Shown here: piece by piece, positions 1 through 9,415 of the stretch
How the letters are laid out: every line of letters starts with the position of its first letter
How positions within the stretch are numbered: the first letter of the stretch is position 1
NCBI GenBank assembly: GCA_001548435.1
Contig: AP017308.1
Coordinates: 4,473,030 to 4,537,029 of the forward strand
Reading direction: 5' to 3'
DNA length: 64,000 nt
From: Leptolyngbya sp. NIES-3755
GTDB lineage: Bacteria; Cyanobacteriota; Cyanobacteriia; Leptolyngbyales; Leptolyngbyaceae
Notes under the pieces: generated by a model
What the model was told of the DNA's origin: nothing
Seen by the model: only the letters and a program-made list of their open reading frames with translations
The model's database searches: none
Translations under genes and position numbers: made by a program

Positions 1-1458
1 CTCTATCAACGCGATGGTGAAGCTTGCGTCAACTCTCTTAGAGGAATGTTTGCTTTTGCGATTTGGGATGAATGGGAGCAGACTTGCTTCATCGCACGTG
101 ACCCGTTAGGCATTAAGCCTCTGTATTACTGGCAGTCTGGAAACAAACTGGTCTTTGCTTCAGAACTAAAAGCGGTACTGGCATCAGGCTTGCCTAGTCG
201 ATCGCTCAATCCCACAGGGTTATACGGCTATCTTACGACCGGATCAGTTCCAGAACCGCATACATTACTAGAAGATATCTACTGTTTGCCTGCTGGACAC
301 ACGTTACTCTGGCAACGGGGAGAAACGACCACAAATCACTATTGGCAAATTCAATTTGGTGCAGAGTCGATCGCGCCTGAAACTGCGATCGAGCAAGTTC
401 GAGCCGCTTTGATCGATTCAGTCCGGCACCATTTTGTGAGTGATGTTCCGGTCGGTGTCTTTTTGAGCGGCGGCATTGATTCTACTGCGGTCGTTGCCTT
501 GTCGCGTCAAATTCAATCTGGAGAGTTGCGAACGTACTCGATCGGTTTTGAAGAATCCGACTGGAGCGAAAGCACGATCGCTCATCAAGTTGCTCAAGAA
601 TTTGAGACAGAACACACCGAGTGGATACTCGATGGGGCAACAGCACGATCGCTCTTACCGAAATTCTTGAGCGCGATCGATCAGCCCAGCATTGATGGCT
701 TTAACACCTTTTGTGTGTCTCACCTCACCCAGTTGAATGGAACCAAAGTTGTTTTATCTGGACTCGGTGGAGATGAACTTTTCAATGGGTACAACTCATC
801 TGAGAAAGTGCCTCAACTGGTCGATTTTGCCACTCGACTGCAACCGATCAAACCGCTTGTTTCAGCGATCGGTGCGGGATTAGAACAATGGACAGGTTCG
901 GGACGCTACCGACGACTGGGCGATTTTCTACAGCGACCCGCAACCTTAGCCAATGCGTATCGTAGTTTTCGGGGAATCTTCACGCATACAGAAGCGTGTC
1001 AAATTTCTCAAAGTTACACAGGTCAGAGCATGCCGCGACGGGATGCTTCGACGGTGATTCCAGAACAGCCTTCTACGACTGATGTGATCAGTTGGTTAGA
1101 GTTGACTCAATATATGCGAAACCAACTGTTGCGCGAAAGTGATGTGATGAGCATGACTTGGGGCTTAGAGTTGCGCGTTCCTTTTGTCGATGCCACCCTG
1201 CTTGATGCGATCGCACAAATTCCAAGCGACATCCGACTGCAACCGGGTAAACAACTCCTGACGCAAGCGGTTCCAGAAGTCCCAACCTGGGTGCGCGATC
1301 GACCAAAGCAAGGATTTTATTTTCCCTTCCAAGTGTGGATGGACGGCGCTTGGAAAGATTACTTTCAGGCAGTGGATTGTCCCAAAAGCATTCCGTTAAA
1401 AAACTGGTATCGTCGCTGGAGTCTGGCAGTTTTACAGCACTGGTGGCAGCAGATTTAA
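1..1458 (+). CDS. asnB: Asparagine synthase (glutamine-hydrolysing), 5' end outside window
   Basis: The reading frame is open from base 1, so the gene starts upstream; 485 residues are visible. The product would make asparagine, or amidate a sugar or peptide substrate, using glutamine and ATP. The visible part begins inside the class II glutamine amidotransferase domain (RDPLGIKPLYY) and lacks the N-terminal Cys. The synthetase domain follows, with the PP-loop LSGGIDST near visible residue 155 and the conserved GLGGDELFNGY and LRVPFVD segments. Two glycosyltransferases follow on the same strand. This context is typical of exopolysaccharide clusters, where AsnB-like amidotransferases often modify sugars, so a role in primary asparagine synthesis is not certain. 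Confidence 0.9.
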   Translation, partial: LYQRDGEACVNSLRGMFAFAIWDEWEQTCFIARDPLGIKPLYYWQSGNKLVFASELKAVLASGLPSRSLNPTGLYGYLTTGSVPEPHTLLEDIYCLPAGHTLLWQRGETTTNHYWQIQFGAESIAPETAIEQVRAALIDSVRHHFVSDVPVGVFLSGGIDSTAVVALSRQIQSGELRTYSIGFEESDWSESTIAHQVAQEFETEHTEWILDGATARSLLPKFLSAIDQPSIDGFNTFCVSHLTQLNGTKVVLSGLGGDELFNGYNSSEKVPQLVDFATRLQPIKPLVSAIGAGLEQWTGSGRYRRLGDFLQRPATLANAYRSFRGIFTHTEACQISQSYTGQSMPRRDASTVIPEQPSTTDVISWLELTQYMRNQLLRESDVMSMTWGLELRVPFVDATLLDAIAQIPSDIRLQPGKQLLTQAVPEVPTWVRDRPKQGFYFPFQVWMDGAWKDYFQAVDCPKSIPLKNWYRRWSLAVLQHWWQQI

Positions 1459-1551
1459 ACGATCGACTCAAAATTGCAGTTCGATCTGTCCTGATTCGCG
1501 ATCGACAAATTGTACTTCTAAGTAGCCCCTTGTTTCAGAGAATGTAAGTAG

Positions 1552-2805
1552 ATGTCCGATGAATTCCCGGCGGCGCTGCTCGATCAAGCCAAACCACATC
1601 AATCATTTGACCCTCAAGCTCTGAAAGTGTGTCATGTGATTGCTTGTATTAATCAAAACATTGGTGGACCTGCCCTCTCAGTCACCCATCTGACCGAAGC
1701 TCTGAGCCAAACCGCGATCGAGCCGCATCTCTGGACGCTCCACTATCCTGAGCATGGTTCACAACTCCAACCTTCTGGAGTTCAGCTTCATAGTTATCCA
1801 GCTACCTTTCTCACAAGATATGGTCGAGGATTTCATCCGATTGCCGATCGCGCCCTGCATGAATTAGCCGCACAAGACCTCGATCTAATTCACAATCATG
1901 GGGTGTGGATGTTTCCTAACCGCTATGCGCGTCAAGCTGCCCAACGTCATAATTTACCGCTCGTGATTTCGCCACGGGGAATGTTGGAGCCTTGGGCACT
2001 TCGGTGGAGTGGACTACGGAAACGAGTTGCATGGTGGCTCTATGAGCGAGAAAACTTAGAGCGAGCCACCCTGTTTCATGCCACATCTGAGATGGAAGTG
2101 CAAGCGATTCGACAACTAGGATTTCAACAACCGATCGCATTAATCCCCAACGGCGTATCGATTCCAACTCTCGAACAAATTCCAACCAAAGCTGTACTCA
2201 CCGCACAGTTTCCAACCTTAGCAAACAAGCGCTGGCTCCTCTTTCTCTCGCGACTGCATCCGAAAAAGGGACTCGATCGACTGCTTCAGGTTTGGCATCA
2301 GTTAGAAGCAAAATTTCCAGAGTGGCAGCTTGTGATTGCAGGTCCGGATTTGATTGGCTATCAAGCAGAACTGATTGCGCTCACTACAAAGCTAAATCTT
2401 CAGTCCCGCGTCACATTTACAGGAATGTTGTCCGGTGATCAAAAAGCAGCCGCATTGGGCAATGCAGAATTATTTGTATTGCCTTCTCACTCCGAGAATT
2501 TTGGCATTGCAGTGGCAGAAGCCTTGTCCTACGCCGTTCCAGTCATCACAACCCACGGGACACCTTGGGAAGACTTGCACCGCGCTAACTGTGGATGGTG
2601 GATTGAAAATCAGACTGAGCGATTCACTCAGGCATTAACTGAAGGAATGCAACTTTCCGATTCAGACCGTCGATCGATGGGATTCAACGGACGGGCATTG
2701 GTCACAAAAGACTATGCCTGGAGTTCGATCGCTCAAACCATGTCCGCCGTTTACCGCTGGATCATGCAGGGCGGAACTCCTGTGGAAAGTATTCGATTCG
2801 ATTGA
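1552..2805 (+). CDS. GT4-family glycosyltransferase
   Basis: This 417-residue protein has the two-domain layout of retaining GT-B glycosyltransferases. The N-terminal half has the acceptor-side Rossmann features (NIGGPALSVTHLTEAL, IHNHGVW, PRGMLEPWAL). The C-terminal half has the GT4 donor-site signature (LFLSRLHPKKGLDRLL and the E-x7-E type stretch around SENFGIAVAEALS). It probably transfers a nucleotide-activated sugar onto a lipid-linked glycan at the cytoplasmic membrane. It lies 93 bp after asnB and 30 bp before a second GT4 gene, which suggests an operon. The sugar specificity cannot be read from the sequence. Confidence 0.88.
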   Translation: MSDEFPAALLDQAKPHQSFDPQALKVCHVIACINQNIGGPALSVTHLTEALSQTAIEPHLWTLHYPEHGSQLQPSGVQLHSYPATFLTRYGRGFHPIADRALHELAAQDLDLIHNHGVWMFPNRYARQAAQRHNLPLVISPRGMLEPWALRWSGLRKRVAWWLYERENLERATLFHATSEMEVQAIRQLGFQQPIALIPNGVSIPTLEQIPTKAVLTAQFPTLANKRWLLFLSRLHPKKGLDRLLQVWHQLEAKFPEWQLVIAGPDLIGYQAELIALTTKLNLQSRVTFTGMLSGDQKAAALGNAELFVLPSHSENFGIAVAEALSYAVPVITTHGTPWEDLHRANCGWWIENQTERFTQALTEGMQLSDSDRRSMGFNGRALVTKDYAWSSIAQTMSAVYRWIMQGGTPVESIRFD

Positions 2806-2835
2806 CCGAAATCAAAGAGCAACCTGGGTGTCTTT

Positions 2836-3957
2836 ATGAAAATTGCGATCGCGATGGGTCCCTGGTTTCCAGTACCCGCTATTGAAGGAGGAGCCGTTCC
2901 TCGATTTTGGCAAGGGTTAGCCGAACAATTTGCTGCTTCTGGGCATCAAGTGACGATGCTCTGTCGGAGTCATCCTGAGCAGCCCGATTATGAAATCATC
3001 AATCGTGTTCACTATGTGCGACGGGGTGGGTTTCCTCAGAGTCCGAATATCTGGCTAGATCTCGTCAAGGATCTGGTCTATGCGATCACCACAACGCCAA
3101 TGTTGCCTCGAACAGATGTGTTGGTGATCAACGATTTTTGGCTCCCTGCTTTTGCTCAATTCCATCCTTTGGTGGATAAGGTCGTTGTCAATGTCGCTCG
3201 TTTTCCCAAAGGGCAATTTCGACTCTATCAGTATGTGGATCAGTTTGCAGTCGTGTCGCATCCCATTCAAGCCGCCGTCGCTGAGCAATATCCTGCTGCT
3301 ACGGATCGAATGCGGGTGATTCCGAATGCGATCGACACTTCTGTTTTTTACCCTTCAATTTCCTCGATCGGACGTTCCGAAAAGGTACTGCTTTATGTCG
3401 GTAGACTTCACCCAGAGAAGGGAATTCACTTACTGATTGATGCGTTTGCCCAGTTTTCCAAACGATTTCCCGATGTCAAGCTAAAAATTATTGGTCCTGC
3501 ACAAGGCAATCAAGGCGGCGGTGGAGAGAGCTACTTAGCCACACTCAAACAGAAAGCGATCGGACTCAGAATCGAATTTGTCGGTCCAATCTTCGATCCG
3601 CATCAACTTGCGGAGACCTATCGAGCCGCAGATTTATTTTGCTATCCTTCACTTGCTGAGAAAGGTGAGTCTTTCGGCGTTGCGCCCCTAGAGGCGATGG
3701 CGTGTGGATTAGTCCCAATCGTTTCCAACTTAGCTTGTTTTCAGGACTTTATTGAACACAAGAACACAGGCTATATCTTTGATCACCAAAGTTCTCAGCC
3801 TGCCGATCAATTAGCTCTAACTTTAGAGACCGCGTTCTCGAATTGGTCAAGCACCTGCAAAATTGCTAGAGACGCAGCACAAAAGGCAACGCAATACAGC
3901 TACGAGAAAATCGCGCAACAATATCTCGCCCAGTTCGAGCAATTGCTGAGAACTTGA
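2836..3957 (+). CDS. GT4-family glycosyltransferase
   Basis: A 373-residue GT-B glycosyltransferase. The N-terminus has the glycine-rich acceptor domain (PAIEGGAVPRFWQGLAE). The C-terminal donor domain has LLYVGRLHPEKGIHLLIDAF and GESFGVAPLEAMACGLVPI, the usual GT4 glycine loop and E-x7-E motif. It is the third gene of the asnB-GT-GT run, so a shared role in exopolysaccharide or lipopolysaccharide assembly is inferred. It is the last backbone gene before the eroded mobile island. The 163 bp after its stop show no gene. Confidence 0.87.
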   Translation: MKIAIAMGPWFPVPAIEGGAVPRFWQGLAEQFAASGHQVTMLCRSHPEQPDYEIINRVHYVRRGGFPQSPNIWLDLVKDLVYAITTTPMLPRTDVLVINDFWLPAFAQFHPLVDKVVVNVARFPKGQFRLYQYVDQFAVVSHPIQAAVAEQYPAATDRMRVIPNAIDTSVFYPSISSIGRSEKVLLYVGRLHPEKGIHLLIDAFAQFSKRFPDVKLKIIGPAQGNQGGGGESYLATLKQKAIGLRIEFVGPIFDPHQLAETYRAADLFCYPSLAEKGESFGVAPLEAMACGLVPIVSNLACFQDFIEHKNTGYIFDHQSSQPADQLALTLETAFSNWSSTCKIARDAAQKATQYSYEKIAQQYLAQFEQLLRT

Positions 3958-4120
3958 TGAGAAGACAACACTTTTGCGTTTCAGTTTGCGCTTTCACAGG
4001 GACGATTAATGCTGTTTCCAAGCTGACAATGCCCCCAAAAATTGGCTGCCCGAAGATGCACCAGGTTAACTCGTCTCGAAGTGTATTGTTCTGCAAACCC
4101 TGAGCAGACGTTCACTCCGG

Positions 4121-5270
4121 TTAAATCTCAAGCTGTTTTTGGCTGTTTAGAATGTTCTGGTATCGAGTGAGATCTTCTTGAATCTGTTGGCGAAATACTT
4201 GAGGACTCTTATGTTCATCAAGATAAATCTGTGTAACTTGGTGAATTTCGTTTAATTTTGTTGCTCTATGACCAAGATACTCAGTGGCTTGCTGCCATCG
4301 TTGAAGACAGTTTACCGCTTGAACGATTTGTTCGTACTGCGATCGCACTTCCGGTTGCCGCAATAACTCCATCACTCGCTCCGCCCCTTGAATCAACGCT
4401 GGGTTGTAGTCGAAAGCGCTCTGTAAGGCATCAAAAGATTGTTCGCCCAAATGATGCTCCAGCGCGAATCGTTCAACCTGACTTCGACGAAACAAACTGT
4501 CGCGTTCACTGCAATGATTCACACCTGCATTCACAGATTGGGTCGCGTTCCATTCACGATCAATTAACGCTGCCTGATTCTTGGGGATATCCGGTAACTG
4601 CAACTGACGCACTTTAAGTTCAGCTCCCCATTGCTGAAAGAGCATTTCGCGATCGACATCTCTCACTTTATTCTTGCGAGTCTTCAAGGTTGCAGCTTTT
4701 CGTTGGGCTGGAGTTGCTGCTTCTCCCTGGGCTTGTTCCCACTTCTCCAGATGTGCTTGAATTTCTTGCGTTCGATTGGAGTAAACGTCAAGAAGTTTCT
4801 GCCCATAGCCCCTTAATTCAAATTGACCATTGGAACGAACTTCGATCTCATAGCCACATTGCTTTTCTCCGTCCAGCATCTGTGCTGATTCGAGTTTGGG
4901 TGTAGCGGTCTTCCATAACCGAAAGGGCAACTTCAACCGCGCGATCGTGAGCTTGAATCACTCGTTGATCCTGTTGAATCAGAGCCGCAATCGACACACT
5001 TTTGGGGGCGCTAAACGTGTAGTCCGTTGCTGCCCGATGTTGGGTTAAGTCCACTCGTCGCGCATGAAGGGCATTCCCCTCCAAATCTTGTCCGTACAGC
5101 AGCGACTTGAATTCCTGTGGCTGAAATGTGGCAGCAAGCCCTAATGCCGCAACTCCTTTACCGAACCATTTGGCTTGTGCCTCCTCGGAGGAGAGTGGCT
5201 GGGTGTAGTAATCATCCTTCTCGTAATAGTTCTCAGCTTGTTGAGCTGAAACATTGCTGAGTGACAGCAT
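4121..5270 (-). pseudogene. MobF/TrwC-family conjugative relaxase, internally deleted and truncated
   Basis: Two overlapping frames on the minus strand make up one broken relaxase. The first (5270 down to 4848) opens with MLSLSNVSAQQAENYYEKDD and continues through FSAPKSVSIAALIQ, the N-terminus of TrwC relaxases including the catalytic Tyr region. It runs out of frame after MEDRYTQTRI. The second frame (4936 down to 4121) resumes with CGYEIEVRSNGQFELRGYG, which lies after the metal-binding histidine triad in intact TrwC proteins. The segment carrying that His triad has been deleted with a frameshift. The C-terminal helicase half is also absent. The gene cannot encode a working relaxase and marks a former conjugative or mobilisable element. 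Confidence 0.85.
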
Positions 5271-5280
5271 ACATGCTCCC

Positions 5281-5943
5281 GTGAATTGTCTAGCTTACGA
5301 TGCCGATGTCGAGAATCCAGAATTTGAGGAATACCATGTGACATCGAAACACAGGGTTCAAGTTCTAAATTTTCTTGATGTGGGTGAAGCTAAGCAGTTC
5401 TTTACGGCATTGGATCAACAGCACCCAGAAGTGACATTGTTAGATATGCCAGGGGCGAGTGGAAAACAAACTCGTGAACAAATTCAGAAGTTCGGGTTAT
5501 TTCAAATTGCCAAGCAACTTGGATATCGAACGACGATCGCAACTGTCTTGAACAATGCTTACAACACGGTGAACAGTCTCGATATCATGCTGGACTTCTG
5601 TGGAGAAAATGCAGATTATGTGGTTGTGAAGAGTCAACTCTGGAATCAAGGAAGTCTGACCTTCGATCGCTGGCAGCAATCCCAAACTCGAACGAAGTTT
5701 CAGCAACTCAAGGGAATCGAGATTGAGATGCCTGTGCTGGAACTGACTAGCTTTGATGCCTTGCATGAAGAATCGATCTCCTTTTTTGAACGGGAGCAAT
5801 TGAGTTTTGGCGATCGCATTCTCGTCGATAGTTTTCTAGATCTAAGCCAACCCCAACTTAAAGCAGCATCAGCCTATTTTGGTATCACTGCCGCACCTGA
5901 AAAGAAACTGACCTCAACAACTAAAGCGGAAACGAAAGCATGA
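5281..5943 (+). pseudogene. ParA/MobD-like ATPase, N-terminal P-loop lost
   Basis: The frame reads VNCLAYDADVENPEFEEYHV and then LLDMPGASGKQTREQIQKF, resembling the middle and end of ParA/MipZ-like plasmid ATPases: the D-x-D switch segment and the D-x-PG Walker B-like turn. The N-terminal P-loop (KGGVGKS type) that should precede it is missing. The sequence immediately upstream is the 5' end of the divergent relaxase remnant, so a deletion has joined the two genes head to head at about 5275-5285. An ORF can be read from a TTG at 5254 but its first residues are junction sequence. It overlaps the next gene by 4 bp (ATGA). It is probably a mobilisation or partition accessory gene. Confidence 0.6.
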
Positions 5944-6382
5944 ATACACAACATGGAATCACCTCGATCGCAGAACTGAAAGAAGTGATCGGCAAATTGT
6001 GGAAGTCCGTCGATAGCTTCAAAGTTTCATCGGCACAAGAAGACCAACGCATCAAGGATCAAATTGGAGAATGGACACAAACGAATCTAGAATTGCTCAA
6101 ATTATTGGCAGCAAAAACGGGCGAAACCGAGCGCCTAGCCCAGAACTACAGCAGGCTTACCAACTCCTTGAACAACTTCGATCAGGAGTGGCAAGTCTTA
6201 CATCAGAAAATCGAAGAATTGAATGCCATCTTGATGACCTCGAAGCACGGCATCCAAAGTGGACTCAGTTCCAGCGAGATGAGTGCATTACAGCTAGAGA
6301 TGTCGATGCTCAGCGGTCAAGTTCGCAACGCGATCGCAACGTATCCCCTTACCGTAGTCACTCCAAGTCAACCGGGAGCGTG

Positions 6383-7276
6383 TCACCTTCTTGAGAGAAT
6401 AGATGTCGTGGGATTCAGTTGCTCATTGAGATAAGCACAGCGTTGTGCCAGCACTTTCGGAATATGCTCCGCTTTCCACCGACCTCCAACAATCTGCAAC
6501 CGTTGATCAATTTGTTTGACCAACGATTCCACGGCTCCTGACCCAATCGAACATAGCTCCTCAGCCGCGTAGTAGTCGTAGTTCACAATCCGATGTTGAT
6601 GCTTCAGCAGATAGTTGCAAAACCGCTCTGCCTCATCGGAGGGACACGCCGCTAATTGGGCTAGAGCAGCGCTCACATCTCCTTTCCATAACTGAGCTTC
6701 TATCTGTTCTCGGTCGATTTCGTCGCTCGATAACTTGAACAAGTTCTCCTTGAGATGATACCAATCGAGAATCTCAATCCGTTGCTCGCTCAACGCGACG
6801 ATCTGCTGATGCAAGTTCCAGATGCCGTCGTGTCCATCGCCCAGACAGACAACGACCTCTGCCATCGGACGCGCGCTCACTGTTGCGACCAATGCCTCAT
6901 TGTCCTGAAACCAAGCTCGACTTTCTCCCTTGCCATTGATGCGAACGGCTTTGTACTGTCGCCAGTCCGGTTCGTCTTGAGTGCCACTGGTTAACTTCAC
7001 ATTGCCGCCATCAATACTGATTTCCAGAATCGGCTCTGGCGCTTCGGGTTCAAGTTCTTCCCACGGTTGTCGCTGGACTAATCGTTGTTGCGTTTTGGCG
7101 CTGACGCGCATTCCTGTATACACCGCGATGTCTCGTTCTGCGCGGGCATAGGAAACCGTTGCACTCGCTCTCAAACAGCACGCTTCCAAGTAAGGACTCA
7201 TTTGGCTTCTCGCAGATACCCCTAATCGTGTCGCTTGTTCACTCGTCAATTGCAGTTCTCCTAAGATACTTTTCAA
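6383..7276 (-). CDS. ISKra4-like transposase, main ORF (copy 1)
   Basis: A 297-residue reading frame with the pattern of ISKra4-type DDE transposases: EISIDGGNVKL (first Asp), VCLGDGHDGIWN (second Asp) and EILDWYHLKENL. It starts at a TTG that overlaps the stop of the 69-codon upstream frame by 4 bp, so the full transposase is probably made by frameshifting or translational coupling between the two. It lies inside copy 1 of the IS and interrupts the coiled-coil gene. Confidence 0.88.
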   Translation of the reverse strand: MKSILGELQLTSEQATRLGVSARSQMSPYLEACCLRASATVSYARAERDIAVYTGMRVSAKTQQRLVQRQPWEELEPEAPEPILEISIDGGNVKLTSGTQDEPDWRQYKAVRINGKGESRAWFQDNEALVATVSARPMAEVVVCLGDGHDGIWNLHQQIVALSEQRIEILDWYHLKENLFKLSSDEIDREQIEAQLWKGDVSAALAQLAACPSDEAERFCNYLLKHQHRIVNYDYYAAEELCSIGSGAVESLVKQIDQRLQIVGGRWKAEHIPKVLAQRCAYLNEQLNPTTSILSRR

Positions 7277-7482
7277 CCGTCGCGGGTAGCCTTCAGTTGT
7301 GGCGGTAACTGCTGTGATAAAAAACTCCCTAATCCTGGTGTGACGTGCTGTTGCACTTGAGTTCGCACCATCGCTTCGATTTCTGCCAAATTCGTTATCT
7401 GGCTTTTGTCAGCATCGTTGTACAAGATTTTTGCAATCGCTTGAACATGGGCATTCAGCGCTTGTTGGTCTTCAGGAGTCAT
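7273..7482 (-). CDS. ISKra4-like transposase, N-terminal ORF (copy 1)
   Basis: A 69-residue frame beginning MTPEDQQALNAHVQAIAK that supplies the N-terminus missing from the main transposase ORF. Its stop overlaps the start of the downstream frame (TTGA). This split organisation fits the ISKra4 subgroups known to use programmed frameshifting. An identical ORF occurs in the second copy. Confidence 0.75.
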   Translation of the reverse strand: MTPEDQQALNAHVQAIAKILYNDADKSQITNLAEIEAMVRTQVQQHVTPGLGSFLSQQLPPQLKATRDG

Positions 7483-7752
7483 CGCGGGAACCTCTTCAGG
7501 AATCGGTTTCCTTTATTCTCATTTTTCTCCTCAGAAGGTGACACGCTCCCAAGTCAACCGACCTCGAACTGGGGTGAGTGGGTACAGTGTGGATTCTCGG
7601 TTCTGCTGATTATTCTCGTGACAGTGACAGGTATTGTTAGCAAGCAACAAGCTGACTATATCCAACAACGGGTCGAATGGTCGTTAATCAAGCTTCAGAG
7701 ATTGGAGCAACGCTAAATACAGATTGTACTGATTGAACAGGAGCCTGAAACA

Positions 7753-8028
7753 ATGGTCACATTTGTTGGTAAGCAAGAGATGTCACAAGAACTTGGATTG
7801 AGTCGTGAAACGTTGAAACGGTATCGGCTTCAAGGTGAATGGATTGAGGGAGTTCATTGGATACGAGTGAACTGCCGTCGTGTGCTTTACAATCAGGAAC
7901 TCATTCAGGATTGGCTTCACAATCGCAATAATCCAAATGCTCATCAGTGTGCAATTGAAATCTACCAATCTAGCCGCCTAAGCTCCAAAAAAATCGCGAG
8001 AAATCGCTCGGCTCAAGTTTCTGTTTGA
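7753..8028 (+). CDS. Small helix-turn-helix (excisionase-like) protein
   Basis: A 91-residue basic protein. Residues 5-55 form a winged-helix/MerR-like HTH (KQEMSQELGLSRETLKRYR followed by GVHWIRVNCRRVLYN), as in excisionases and plasmid control proteins. It stands 36 bp after the coiled-coil remnant in the mobile island, so a role in regulating island excision or mobilisation is plausible but inferred. The Ser/Arg-rich tail shows no domain. Confidence 0.6.
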   Translation: MVTFVGKQEMSQELGLSRETLKRYRLQGEWIEGVHWIRVNCRRVLYNQELIQDWLHNRNNPNAHQCAIEIYQSSRLSSKKIARNRSAQVSV

Positions 8029-8112
8029 TTCTGAATTGAGTGAAGTAATTGTTCAATACTTCCAGTTCGACATAAGGAGTATACTGAGAAATTTCCCCTA
8101 CAAAGAGGTTCT

Positions 8113-8832
8113 ATGTCTTGGCGTACTCCACTTGGAGAAAGAGTTCTGGAAGGGACGGAGGCAGCATTTTATCTGAGTGCCATGCAACATGCAGTCGAGT
8201 ACTTGCAAGAAATGAAAGATATGGCATCAGATTTAGATGTGCTTACACGCGATCGCATTTTCGATAGTTCAACGTTTGAGCAGAAAGCTGTTCTATTACA
8301 CAACTGTCTCGCAGCGCTCCTCGATCCTAGAATTGAAGCTCCCGAACTCACCAACGTTTTCGAGGCGGCTGTATTCTTCCCGTTTGCCTTCCTGCGGAGT
8401 GAGATTACGATCGAGATTGAGAGCGACGAAATGCAAGAATTCGACGAAACATACCGCTACTACTACCGAGAAATGGTTTGGAGTCCTTTTGAGAAGTACA
8501 TCCTACCAAACTGGCAGGCATCGGCTGAAGAGTATGGAGAAGACGAGGCTGAACAAAACTTTAATGCTCATTCCAACGATTCTGAGAGATGGGGCGATGC
8601 GATCGAGGGCTTAATGGAACGTTTTTTCTGGGATCGTGACTGGATGATGAGTACAGGCACTCCGCAGCTTCTAGATGGAATCGAAGAAGAGCTAGCTGAA
8701 CTGGCGGACTTAGACAACTATTTCACAACTCGGTTGCCCAAAGTGACTATGGAACAAGCGATCGCAGCAATTACTGAAATCAAAAATTGGGCAGAACCTA
8801 CGCAGATATCTTCAGAACAAGCAGACACCTGA
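8113..8832 (+). CDS. Acidic hypothetical protein
   Basis: A 239-residue, strongly acidic protein that I do not recognise. It looks all-helical, with clusters such as EYGEDEAEQNF and LLDGIEEELAELADLD, and has no signal peptide, membrane span or catalytic motif that I can see. The upstream AAAGAGGTTCT gives a ribosome-binding site for the ATG at 8113. It lies between the HTH gene and a minus-strand group of nuclease-like genes in the eroded island. Confidence 0.55.
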   Translation: MSWRTPLGERVLEGTEAAFYLSAMQHAVEYLQEMKDMASDLDVLTRDRIFDSSTFEQKAVLLHNCLAALLDPRIEAPELTNVFEAAVFFPFAFLRSEITIEIESDEMQEFDETYRYYYREMVWSPFEKYILPNWQASAEEYGEDEAEQNFNAHSNDSERWGDAIEGLMERFFWDRDWMMSTGTPQLLDGIEEELAELADLDNYFTTRLPKVTMEQAIAAITEIKNWAEPTQISSEQADT

Positions 8833-8872
8833 GTTGTAAGGTCTATCCCTCGATAAAGAGAGCATTTTCACG

Positions 8873-9415
8873 CTAATTCGACATGAGTACAAGTCCAGTC
8901 AAAAATTCAGTGATTCCTTGAATCAAGGGAATCTGACGAATTTCTTGAAGCTGCTCTTCGTTGAGCAATCTCAACATCCTCTCTACAAAAGCAGCCTTAC
9001 CTTCTGGCAAAGTCTCCAATAACTCTTGCGGATGTCGTTGAGCAAATTGCCATTCTAAATCGGTAAACGTCCGATTTAGTAAATCTTCAATCAGGGCGCG
9101 ATCTTGGAAGAAGATCACTTCTAATTCTGGAACTGCGATCGCTAACTTAAAGGGTACAGGTCCAGCATAACTTCGCAGCAAATATCCAAGATCCGCCTGT
9201 CTTTGCTGAATCGTCGATTCATCATTTGTTCGAGCATTCAGAACAAGCACTACAGGTAGTCGCTTCTCTGCCAGCAGTGACATCGCTCTGGATTCGGCAT
9301 CATAATCGCTCTTGCTCTCCACAAACTGCACTGACTCTAGCGCCGATTCTGGTAAAACGCTTCTAAGAATTGCGGCATCAGAGGTTTGTTCTGTCACTAA
9401 ATAAGCTCGGCTCAT
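8873..9415 (-). CDS. Hypothetical protein with TOPRIM-like start
   Basis: A 180-residue protein. The N-terminus (RAYLVTEQTSDAAILRSVLP) and the central stretch PVVLVLNARTND resemble the beta strands of TOPRIM-like or ABC-associated nuclease domains, where an early acidic residue and a later acidic cluster bind metal. The match is by eye only. It overlaps the upstream endonuclease-like gene by 4 bp (ATGA), so the two were translated together and may form a small nuclease or defence pair. Confidence 0.45.
   Translation of the reverse strand: MSRAYLVTEQTSDAAILRSVLPESALESVQFVESKSDYDAESRAMSLLAEKRLPVVLVLNARTNDESTIQQRQADLGYLLRSYAGPVPFKLAIAVPELEVIFFQDRALIEDLLNRTFTDLEWQFAQRHPQELLETLPEGKAAFVERMLRLLNEEQLQEIRQIPLIQGITEFLTGLVLMSN

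Larger units (their letters stand above)
6374..7550 (-). mobile_element. ISKra4-like insertion sequence, copy 1 (1177 bp)
   Basis: The element is bounded by near-perfect inverted repeats starting GGGAGCGTGTCACCTTCT and flanked by the direct repeat AAGTCAACC (6365-6373 and 7551-7559). It encodes a small upstream ORF and a DDE transposase on the minus strand. A second copy with the same length, ends and protein sequences lies at 39245-40421 in the opposite orientation. Both copies give 9-bp duplications, which fixes the boundaries. Apparent identity and intact repeats suggest recent transposition. Confidence 0.93.
5940..7716 (+). pseudogene. Coiled-coil, single-membrane-span mobilisation-type protein split by an IS
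   Basis: The 5' part (5940-6373) is a glutamine- and leucine-rich coiled coil. An IS sits at 6374-7550, flanked by the 9-bp duplication AAGTCAACC. Removing the IS and one repeat restores the frame through 7551-7716, which adds PTSNWGEWVQCGFSV, a hydrophobic span (LLIILVTVTGIV) and a short basic-amphipathic tail ending in LQRLEQR. The rebuilt protein is about 200 residues: a coiled coil followed by one C-terminal transmembrane helix. It overlaps the ParA-like remnant by 4 bp, so the two were co-transcribed. This order (ParA-like, then coiled-coil membrane protein, near a relaxase) is typical of plasmid mobilisation regions. The exact family is not recognised. Confidence 0.65.
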
